A stretch of 64,000 nt of DNA from Acestrorhynchus altus (Eukaryota; Chordata; Actinopteri; Characiformes; Acestrorhynchidae), in contig CM067507.1 of the NCBI GenBank assembly GCA_034509495.1, forward strand, positions 7,839,820 through 7,903,819, read 5' to 3'. The notes under the pieces were generated by a model, which ran no database searches, was not told the origin of the DNA, and saw only the letters and a list, made by a program, of their open reading frames with translations. Shown piece by piece: positions 49,807-61,800 of the stretch (the first letter of the stretch is position 1; every line of letters starts with the position of its first letter). Made by a program: the position numbers and the translations under genes.

Positions 49807-52800
49807 CTAGAGAGAGAGAGAAAGAGAAACAGAGTGATTTGAGAACATAACAACAAATATATGCAATCTGCATTGTCCAACAAGGCTATTGTAATGTTGT
49901 TTTAGTATACACTACAGTCTATTCCCACAAAGACTGACTAATCTCCCAGTTCCTGCTGTAGAAAAATATCCCCACAACATGATGCTGCCACCTCCATGCT
50001 CCATGGTAGGAATGGTACTGGTTAGGTGATGAGCAGTGCCTGGTTTCCTCCCGACATGACGATTGGCATTGAGGCCAAAGCAATCAATCTTTGTTTCATC
50101 AGACCAGATCATTTTGTTTCTCATGGTCTTAAGAGTCATTTAGGTGCCTTTTGGCAAACTCCAGTCAGACTGTTGTGGCTTTTACCGAACCCATTGGGTA
50201 CTCGGTCAGCTCCCTGACTAAAGCCCTTCTACTACGGTCACTCAGTTTGGCCAGGCAGCCAACTCTAGGAAGACCCCTGTTGGTTCCAAACTTCTTCCAT
50301 TTATGGATGATGGAGGCCATTGTGCTCACTGGCACCTTCAATGGAGCAGAAATGTTCTGTTTCTGTATCCTTCCACAGATCTGTGTCTCGATTCAATCCT
50401 GTCTCTGAGGTCTCTGAGAATTCAGGGCATGGTTTGTGCTCTGACATGCACTGTCTACTATGGGACCTTAAATAAACAAGTGTGGGCCTTTCCAAATCAT
50501 GTCCAAATCAACTGAATTACCCCAGGTGTACTCCAATCAAGCCGTAGAAACATCTGAAGGATGATCAATGGAAACGTGATGCATCTGAGCTCAATTTGAG
50601 CATCATGGCAAAGGCTGTTAATACTGTTTTTGGTATTTTTAATACATTTATGGCATTTAGCTGATGCTCTTATCCAGAGCACATAGTCTTGTCCAAAGAC
50701 TCTCAATGGTGTAGCAAAGCATATTTGCCCAAACTGGGAATTGAACCCCATGCTCGCTGGTGGTGGTATCTGTTGCCATTATTAAATAATAAATTTGCAA
50801 ATATTTCAAACTTTTCTCATTTTGTCATCATGGGGTAGTTTGTGTAGAATTCGGAGGGAAAAATTCTTTGAATCCATTTTGGAATAAGGCTGTGCAAAGA
50901 GTGATGCACTGTACGTACACATGCCACTTAACAGCAAATCATAGTACATAGTCAGTCATAATATGTATGTGCTACTAATCATGCACTTTCCAGAACCCAG
51001 TATACTCACTGGCTGTCTAAATGACATTCTATACACGTTGTTAATGTGCAATTTTAGTTTACAGTCCAGTGGAGTCAGTAAATAGATCTACTTGCAGCAC
51101 CTGTCATCCACTTTCTTATAGAGCAAAAAATTGAATTAGAAAGGCTTTACTAAAGAGCAGGGGTAGGCAAGCCTGTCCCTGGTTGGAGAGCTTCCTGCAC
51201 AGTTTACTGATTTCCCTGCTCTCATAGACCTAGTAAACCTGGAAATTTACAGGTGAGTTGAATCAGGAGTGTTTCAGCAGGAGGAGCAAAAACTGTGCAG
51301 GAGTCTTGGCACTCCATGACTGAAGTTGCCTGCCCCTGCTATAGAGATTACACAAGCTGTATTATGTGCACCTGGACATGTCAGTATGTCAGTAATTCAG
51401 GTGCAAATTAAAGTTGCTAAATTCGCACATTATAAAGGGGTGTCTGCAACATCATTAACTACAGTTGTCAGTCAAAGTTGGCCTTAGGACCAAATTACCT
51501 GCTTAAAAGGACAGCACGCCCATTCAGTATCGGACAATTTACAGCAGGTCTCAGTCTCTAAGCACCGACTCGCTGCATCGCACATCACCATCTCTTCAGT
51601 GTGTGTGCGCACAACCGAGAAGGCACCAGTGTGTGACATGGATGGTCTGAAACAGGTTCCAGCCTGCACATCGCAGCTGTAGCCCTCTGGACAGCAGTGC
51701 GTGTGGTCGTCACAACACACCGCCTAAAACCAAGATGAAAACATTGCAATTCAAATAAACAGAACATTACACGTTGCAATACAAACAAGGAGGACACAGC
51801 AAAAAACACACACCTTGACATGTGGACAGCAGCCCCACTGCCCAGTGGATAACCTGCAGCAGGTGTTACCTGTTGGGCAACTGGTGGTGGCATCACACTT
51901 CACATCTGCGACACCATTCTCAACCTCGGACCCCTTAGTAACTTTGGCCTCCTGCTTCTTGAACCATGGAATCTCCGAGTAGCCCTTAATGCAAGTGGAC
52001 TTTGTTGTGTCACAAGTGTAGCCGTTAGGACAACAATGATCACCATCTCCACAGCACACAGCCTAGAGCCACAGAGACACACAGACAGACACAAATGAAT
52101 AGAAATGTTTCAAAAGTTTCAATGGTGTTGAGCAGACCTTTACGATGTAACATGTAACATTGCAAGTCATTTTACGGTGACCAATTTTTACTACAACATC
52201 TAAAATGCATGGAGTGACTTTTCTCACAAAAGTGTATCAACTCAAAATCAAAATGCAACTGGTTTACTCTGATCTTCAGTCCAGCCTACGAAGGTCTAAA
52301 CAGGAGGGTGCGCTTGTAACCTAATTGATCACACAGCTTCCATGCTATACTTCATATTTGTACGGCTGTACAGTGATACCAAAGTAAAGAAAATGTGCTG
52401 GCCTTTCATATTCCATGTGCTATCTATAGACATGGTTATCATAGTGGGGGGTGGGTCCTTGACATATAGCCAGGGATTCATGGGCCAACATAAACTTTGA
52501 TGAGTCAAAGGAAACACTGGTATGTTTATCACTCTGTAAATCATCTACAATTTAAATACATTGTCTGCATCAAGAGTTCTAGTGTATTTATCTCAGTGAT
52601 TTAAATGCTGTCTGAAATCATCATAGTCTTACATAGACTACAAGCTTCTGCATAAGTAAGGATTTTAGCACCATCCACCTTCTATAAAGCAACCTGCATA
52701 ACTAGTTATACATCTCAAATTAGCATGTTGGTAACCATTTCATCAAAACCTGTGGAAAAGCAGTTTTCTACAGAGCTCCAGTGGGCATCTAATTGTAATT

Positions 52801-55800
52801 TGTTGTAGTTTTCGCCTTAGGTATTAGGTATTAGGTACTCTTAGGTATTTATTTGGAGCATTGCTGTGAGGCTAGGATGCTGGATTATCGCTATCCCACC
52901 TCATCTCATCTCCAACCCTCAAACTCATCAAACGTACTGGATAGAGCACAATCTTCAGGCCTAGGCATGGGTTCACGTTTCTGAATTCCATAGAGTCCTA
53001 TTCAATTGGCAATGGGTACAAATGTATGTAACTAAAGTAGCGTTTGACGTGACAGTGATGCACAAAGAGAAGCCACTCCCCTCTGTGTCATTTATTATTC
53101 ACTAAGTACCTCACATTCCCCCGTGAAAACAATTCAGTCTGAATAGGTATTCTGTTCTTAATTAATACAATACGGTGATACTACTGTAGTCAGTGATTAA
53201 TGAATAAGCAATAATCCTTAAACATATATGATGTCAAAAATGTTTGGCATATGAGATTCTGAGAATTGTGACCATGTGATTCTGTGCCTTACCTGAGGAA
53301 GAGGACAGCAACCCCACTTGTCCAACTTTTTCATGTAGCAGCAAGTATTGTCTTCAGGGCAGCTGGTTTGGGCATCACACTTGTGTTTGTGCTCTGCATC
53401 CGCCACTGCTGACTCAGCAATACTTCTAGTATTGGCATCAGAGTGCTGAGTCATACTCAGTAGTGCAGGCTGCTTCCTAAACCACAGTGTGCGGGGGAGG
53501 AAGGGGTGGTCACAGGATTCGTGAGCAACATCACACTTGTAGCCCTGAGGACAGCAGTGTTCATGATCATCACAGCAAACAGCCTGGTAAGAGAGAAAAC
53601 AAATACAGTACATAAAAGAGAAAAGCATCTTACACGGCCTCATATTTGGTCACACATTTTATAATACGCAAATATAAGCTGTGTGTATGTGAGCTTTAGA
53701 AATACTGAATAAAGATTTGTTTTTCTCCCCTTTAAAGTGTACCCTAGAATGTCAAGCTGTATTTACCCTTGGCATAGCTGATGAGTTCACTCCATTTAGG
53801 CAAAAACCAAGTATATACAATACAGTTTTGATTCCTACATACAGTCAGGTGACTAACAAAGGCATTTTATAGTTAAATGCAACTAGAACTAAAAGCTCTT
53901 AGGTGACTGCTTGAAGGGACAACCACAGGAAGCACTGCTGCATTGGCAAAGACACAGAGAAGTGTGCGGGTATCTCTGCTAACCTAAAAGTTAAGCCTAG
54001 CAGACCTTACCCTATAAAAACGAAAACCAATGAAACTGGATAAAAATAAGATTAAATTAGCTTTTCCTTTTTCTGCATAAACGGTAGAAAGTAAACACAG
54101 GTACAATTAAGAACCAACTCGTACATCCTCAATCGTTTAAAGCCACTCTTTCCTTTCATTTATTTATTTAATTCAGTCTGTGTACCTGTGGCAGAGGGCA
54201 GCAGGCCCAAACCCCTGACTTCTGTCTACAGCAAGTTGTTCCAGTTGGACAGGCTGAAGTCTCATCACACTGGTCATTCACCGGGGTCAAGGTAGTAGCA
54301 GGTGTCTTGCGCACCCAAGGCACTGACAAACCCTTGCCAGGGTCACTGACGCTGTTGTCACATGTGCCAGCAGCCACGTTACACACTGTACTGTGGGGAC
54401 AACAGTGGAGATGGTCCTCACAGCACACAGCCTACACATACAGAGAGGATTAAGTAAAATTATGTGACCTAACACACATACACAAACACAACACAACTAT
54501 GGAATTAACACACCAGTTCCAATTTCATTCTAATATATGTGTATATGTAGGTACCTGTGGAAGAGGACAGCACCCCCAGGCCCCAGATTCCATTTTGCAG
54601 CAGGTTGCACCCTTGGGGCATGATGTTGAAGAGTCACATTTTTCATTGGTGGGTTGTTGGAACCTTTTGAAGGCTGGCACTTTCTCCATCCATTGAACAG
54701 AGGCCAAAAGGTCTGCAGAGTCATCACATGTGCCCTGTTCAAGGTCACACACTGTGCCCTCAGGGCAGCAATGGATGTAGTCCTCACAACACACTGCCTG
54801 GGATGCACAACCATGAACCATACCTTTAGTTAAACTGTATAGTGGTAGAAATTTAAAGGGCTTGTGTCATAGATATTTCTTGTAATTAAAACAGCATTAT
54901 GTGAGAAATTTTTAGAATAATTAAAGAATTCTTGCTCCTGAGATTATTGTGCATGAATGGGCAGAGTTAAATTGCTATACAGTGAATAGGTGGATATAAA
55001 TCCTACCCTATTTGAAATAAATGAAATGAAATAATTGCTGTTGCAGCTTAGTTTAATTTAGATTTGTAGTTTGAGTAGTTTTGTAGTTTGTACTCTAAGT
55101 ATTTTGTTTTAGTTTAAAACCTATTACCCAATACATTTGGGACAATGACATAGTTAACATCATTTTTGCCCACCTCTGGTAGTGGACAGCAGGCCCAGTC
55201 CCCATCTTTTGTCTTACAGCAGGTAGATCCACTTTCACATGCTACAGAGTCATTACAAGGCACCGACTCCACTGCACACACAGAAAGGTCATACACAAGA
55301 ATGTTTTACTGAGCTAACTGTTCCTGCTCATGTCCTCAGGTCTGTCTTTGTGCCAGAGAAAAAAAAAACAATTGTAAGACTGGGGTATAACAGCGGTTCA
55401 ATTTTGCTGTGTTCTAGAGAACAACATAAGGCACATCTCTTTCTTCTGCCTTTGTCTTAGAACGTCTGGTTCAGCAACAGATCCACTGATGAATTACAAC
55501 CACAGTGATAATAAACACACAAAATGAGCAGTATGATATGGTCAGTTAGAGGGTGTCACAGTAATAGGAAGAAGTGAACAGCAGGGTTTTGAACACAACA
55601 CAAAAAGATCTGAGTGTTTAAACCCCAGAAAACATATATATTCACTGCCTTCCAAAGAAGAGGAACTGGTGAAGGTCTGTGGCTGAAGGAGCCAACTTTC
55701 ACAGAATGGTAAGAACAGATGTATGAATGTTTCAAGTGTAATGGAAAAATCCTTAACCAGAGAAATAACCCAGTTATAAAGCTCCAGTGAAACCTCAACC

Positions 55801-58800
55801 TTGGAGCAATTCATAGCAGAACCAACTAGCTAGGCTAACTTTGTAAAAAAGAGCCTCAAGCACCCACCACATTAATTTCAGCAGAGTTTCATAACCAAAT
55901 CATTTTAATCTGTGGAAGGGAAACCAACACCAGAACATCCTTACCCAGAGAAAGTTCAAATGATGAGAGTTGGTTTTGCCTCCACACAATAGTAACAGCT
56001 GTGTCCATCACAGATGCAGCTCCTCTTCTTTGGAAGGACACAGATAGATATGTTATGTGGTATGTAAACACACACTGATCTTGTGTTCCTTGCATAATAC
56101 TGATGTTCAGGTGAAATCCTTCTCTTCTTCCTATTACTGTACAACTCCACTACAGCTTCAAACTCAGCATAGTATACTGCTCATTCTCTATGTTTATTAT
56201 CAGTGTGGTTCTAATCTATATCGATTCTATATGAATCTGCTGCTGCACCAGACGTTCTTGAAGTTACTGAAGACGGTCTCCTCCTTTTTGTGATGCAAAA
56301 TAAGGTGAATAGAAGGCAGCCGACTTACCGGTCATCTTTAAGTGGACAACAGAAGAGGTCTTGATGTCCACTGTTTTGAGGTCACTGACCAAGACACATT
56401 TACTGTGAGTAAGGTCACAGATTGTGCCCTCTGGACAGCAGTGCACATGATCAGGACAGCACACAGCCTATTGAAAGGAAAAACAGTCACAAAACAGTGA
56501 TTGCCCACTTTGATCCAGCACCCCAGATCCAGGTGTGTTTAAAAAATATCAAAGCAACCTTAGCATTTCCTTCCATTGAATTATAGTTCCTTAACGAGCA
56601 GCTTGTTTCCATGTCACAGTAATGAACTGTACTCACAGATGGTTCTCCAGCTCCTTACACAGACAAATACATTAAAGTTTGTCACAGATTCACTGTTATT
56701 ATTGTGTATTGTTGTGAGAGTCAGATGACTGGCCAACCTCAGAAGCAAATCTGTATTAATTCAAACACAGTGCACAAACAGATATTCCCCCAAACCATAC
56801 AAATGAAGGGAACACCTCCCTTAGCTATGAGTCATGACCAGTTTGACTGTTTCCTGTCTAACTGAGTCTCTTGGTGTCCGTATGCCGAGATCTGATTTTT
56901 GAAATCCACTAAGATATCCCTCCTGCAGCTGTCCCCCACCTAGGAAGTGCCAGCTCCATCTCCATTTACATTACTGAAGGAGTTGTTGCTATAAATTATT
57001 GATCAGCATTGTTCAGCAGAGTGATACAGTGGTTCAAACAATTCTCAATGTATCGGGCTGCACTGCTGGAACTAATAGTTGTATATAAAAAAATAACCAA
57101 ATAATAAATAAATACTTTCAGAAAATGTTAATCAGTTTAAATAGTTAAAAGTTTAATCTTTTCCAGCAAAAAAGGGCAAAAACAATGTGTACTTTTCACA
57201 AAAGAGATTTTTATTCATTTAATCATGGTCATTGACTGAAATCTGGATCAGCAGCTGCAGTAAACGTTCAGTAGTAAAATTCAAATTCAGCTTAATTTCC
57301 CTGAGGGAACCCTCCCAAGGGATCAATAAAGTTCTAACTAACCAATCTAATCTAATATATGACTTTAATATAATGGCATTCATTTTAATTGAATCCTAAT
57401 TGTAAGTAAAATATAATATAATTGATAAATATAAAACCATCCAAGTAAAACCACAGAAGCAGAACTGCATTCATGTCACATCAAAATCTATGCAGTTACT
57501 GATTAATAACTGCGTTTAATCGTGTTAAATCGAAATCAGACCTAAGGCTTAATCTGAAGCATACACAAGGTGAGAACACAAATCTTGTGTCATCATACCT
57601 GGATTAGTGTAGTGCTTAGTCTAATTTTTCTGGCCTACCAATGGGCTTGAATTACAGCTTGCAGGGTGGAAAATTCTGCAGTGAGAATCCTGACACACAA
57701 TGAGGGATTATATTACACCTGTACTCAAATAGCAGAACTGGTTACCAGCATCATTTTTTCAAAACCTGTCAATTTTTTACTTCTTCACTAATTTGTAAAT
57801 TCCTTTATGGTTTTACTGATCAAATTATTATAAAAGTTTTCAAAAGCCCCAGTTTTAGCTGACAGGAAAATGCTGGCTCTGCCAGAAATCTCTCATCTTT
57901 TCCTGTTGATCTGAGGGCTCCCTCTGTTACACCATTTCTATTCTAGTTTTCTAGAAAGCAATTTAGCAAAAGTTAAAAAGTGCTAGATAAATTAGTCTTG
58001 TTATGAAGCTCATCTCAGTCTGAGTCTAACTACTGCAGCTAAACTCCAATTTCCTATGCCAAGATTAAAATTATAATTTTTATTTTTAGAACTTTTGTCT
58101 TCACAGCTTTTAGCTATTGCAAACAAATGAAACAAAATGTGAAAACATATTAACAACATATATACACAAAATGTTTACCTTTGGCATTGGGCAACATCCA
58201 TAGCTCCCATTTCCTAGTGGACAGCAGGTTGTATCATCTGGACAAGAAGAAACCTTATCTGGACAAGCCACTGGAGAGTCACAGAGACAGACACAGTATA
58301 TTTCATAGTATATTTCCATAATGCTTCACTAATAGCAGTTCTATGAAAGCTCAGGAAATAATCAAAAACAACTATTCTGCTTCCAAAGAGATTGTTTTTT
58401 CTGCCTTTGTTAGAATTTATGATGCACCAGCAGATACATTGATCGCTTACAACCACAGGGATAATAAACATACAGAAAGAGTAGTATAATATGATAATAT
58501 GCCCTGTCAGAAGATGTCACAATAACGGGTGGAAGAAGAGAATTTCACCTGATGAACAGTGTTGCGAACACAATTATATGGTGGGGCATCATATGATTTC
58601 TATCTATTGCCTCCCAAGAAGAGGACCTGCATCTATGATTGAAGGAGATAAGTTTACAACTCTCACCCAACTGTCCACACATCTGCTCTTACTATTTCAT
58701 GGAGGAAAAACACCAGAACATCCTATCCAGAGAAAGGACTCTGTAATGAAGCTCTGGTGAAGCAAGCATGTTAGGTGCTTGTGAGACTGTGAGGTAAGAT

Positions 58801-61800
58801 GTTAGTCTAAGAGCTAGGTAGCAAGCCATGCTCTAAATAGCTCTAAAACTACCTGACATCTACTTTGTCAACTAAGACATTTGTTTAGTGCTTTCAACCA
58901 CAGTTGCAGGTCCTTCAATCTTTTCATGCTGAGTTTATAATACAGGAGAAAACCTTCACTTCCTCCAGTTACTGTAACATATTATACTGATCACTACTTA
59001 TCACTGGGTGTATGATTATTATCACTGTGTAATGGATAAGCAGTCAGATTGTAAGTTCTACCACAAAGTAAACAAAGATGCCTTCTACAGTAGTCATGCA
59101 GAATAGGGTCTATAGAACAGGGGTTCTCAAGCTTTTCCACCTCATCGCCACCTGTTTGTAACTAGAAAAGATTAGTGGTCCACAAGAAAACAAAATTCAA
59201 CTTATGTAAATTTGTTTTCTCTTTTCATTTATCACATGTTGACCCTGAAAACATGAGAAGGGCCTGAACAGAAATCTGTCCCAAATGTACCTCACAAAAT
59301 GAGCCGTAAAGATGCGTTAGACAACATGCCTATTTGTAAAATGTCTAGTTGTGTATTTGTTCTCAGGAACATCTTAATTATCTAATAATCAGGTGCCACC
59401 AGCTGTGTTGTCTGCATATTAAACTCATAACAATATGTCTGTTATGTGTGCTACGTCTGCAATGTTATTGTTCATTTTTATTTATGCGTACATAGCGTTT
59501 AGTTTAATTTGATTGATCTCTAGACTTTAACTTGCACTAAATCAACATTTTCACATTTACTTAAAAGAGGCCGTCACTGGCCCACTACGCACTACTTTAA
59601 AGATTGGCCTGCAGACCACCAGAAAGTGCTTCATGGCCCACATGACCCTGGAATAGAATATAAGATATACCTGTCATGTGAACTTAAAACAACTGACCCG
59701 AGTTCACTGCGTGTACCTGAGCTAACTTACCATCATTACTGTCAGTCAGCTCCAGTCCACTTGCATCTGAAAGGACAAAAAAACCCCACAAATAAATAAA
59801 ATTTTATAACATAAAACGAACAGCAGTATGGAATGACAGGACATGTGGTCATACCTTGTATGGACTGTACTCTGCGTAGTGCAGGGATTTTTCTCCTCAA
59901 AGGGATGGAGGTAAGCATGGACGACACACACTTAGAGTGAAGTAGGTCACAAGTAGTGCCCTGGGGACAGCAGTGTTTTTTGTCTTCACAACACACTGCC
60001 TGCAGGCACACATACATATACACACACACACACGATAAATGATGGTAGAAAAACCTGGTTCAGATTCTTATGAACAAGTTATTGTATTTCTTTTTCTTTA
60101 CTGTTCTTATTGTTATGGTGTGTCAATTATTCAGACCATTTCCAAATTCCACTGTTTACTCTGACAAAAGAGGTATGGTTGGGAACATCGTCCTGATGCC
60201 AGGGAACGTCAAATGAACGTCAAATCCTTTCTGGTACTACAAAAGGCCCTGCTCCACCCCACAGTTCTGGTTTATAAGTAAGTGAAACTCTTTATGCTTT
60301 CAGAATTGACTCTTGTAGAAAAGAATAGAACATGTCAGTGCATTCAAAACAGCCTGCATGCGACATAGGCTATAGCAACTATATTCTTACATACAGTGCT
60401 GTGCAAATCGGTTAGACACCTGTTAAAATAAGATTGAGCACGTTCCTTATCTAGGAAGTGTTTATTTGCTCAGGAAAGGCTATTATTACAATAAATATAA
60501 ATATTAATAGCACTGATAAAAAATAGTCACACTATTTGGTGTCATCCTTTTTAGAGGAAATGAACACTCATCAGACTCTCAGTAACATCTCAACCACACA
60601 TCAATGATGTGGCAGCAGTGAAGTTAGAGGCTTCATTAATTGCATGAATAAATTATGTTTATATTCTGCTGAATTCAGTTCATCACTTTATTTAGAGGAT
60701 CCAAGTATATTATATACATTGATGTTCACCTGATAAATCTCTAATCCTGTAACAGGTCTAATACAGACCAGCTCAATATTCTCAACATGCTTTTATAGAA
60801 CTGCTACTAAACCCAATGGATCTTCACTCGGTTAAGATGAGATTAAGAGACGAGGGTACGATTAGGCTTTTAAAGTTAAGGTTAAATTTAGGGCCATGAA
60901 ACAGGTTAGGGTTAATATTAATGTGAAATTTAGGGTCATGTTTAGGGTTAGGATGAAGGTTAGGGTAAGGTTTGTGTTCAGGTTAAGATTAGGATTAGGG
61001 GGTAGGCTTGTTTAACATAAACATATTAACCTACTTCATCCAACATATGAACAATAAATCTACTTAATGTAAGAAATGCATCAATAGTACATCTTCAGGA
61101 TATTCAGTTGCTTCTTCAGTGTATTCTTGTAATTGTATTGTCATACCACCAAGCAAAGCCAAATTACCTCTGCAGATCTGAAAATGACTTTTCACCAATG
61201 CTCCCCATCTAACCTGGTTGAGTTTAAAAGACTGTGCCAAGAATATTGGTAGAAATTTCCTAAATAAGCGTGTGCTAAATTGGCAGACTCACTTCCAAGA
61301 AGACTTGAGGCGTTCATTCCAGCCAAAGGTGCTGTATTAAGTGAAATGTCTGGAATATTTCAATCATTAATTTATAATAAACTTACAAAACCCTCATAAA
61401 ACTATTTGCTTCTTTGCTTTGAAGAGACATATTAGAAGTTATCTGAAATATATCAGAAGTTATTTGAAATATAACTGTGTGGAAAATTTGAAAGTGTGTG
61501 AAACCTTTCTGTATGCAGTGTAGCTTATAATTTAATCTTTTATGTAATTTGGTTTTTGAATGGGCTGCATTATTTCCACTCACAGATCTTTATGTTTGCC
61601 GGATCATGTGAATTCATTAAAACGCTCACAGCAAATCTGGATTAGAGGACTGCACAGGCTTGATCATTAAAGCAAACCCTAAATGTTAAGACAGAACACC
61701 TAAATGTGGTGTACACAACCAATTCTGATAAAGTAGTCTTACATAAAGCAGCCCTTTATTTCCAGCAATCTATCCTTCTTATCCATATGTTGATCATCAC

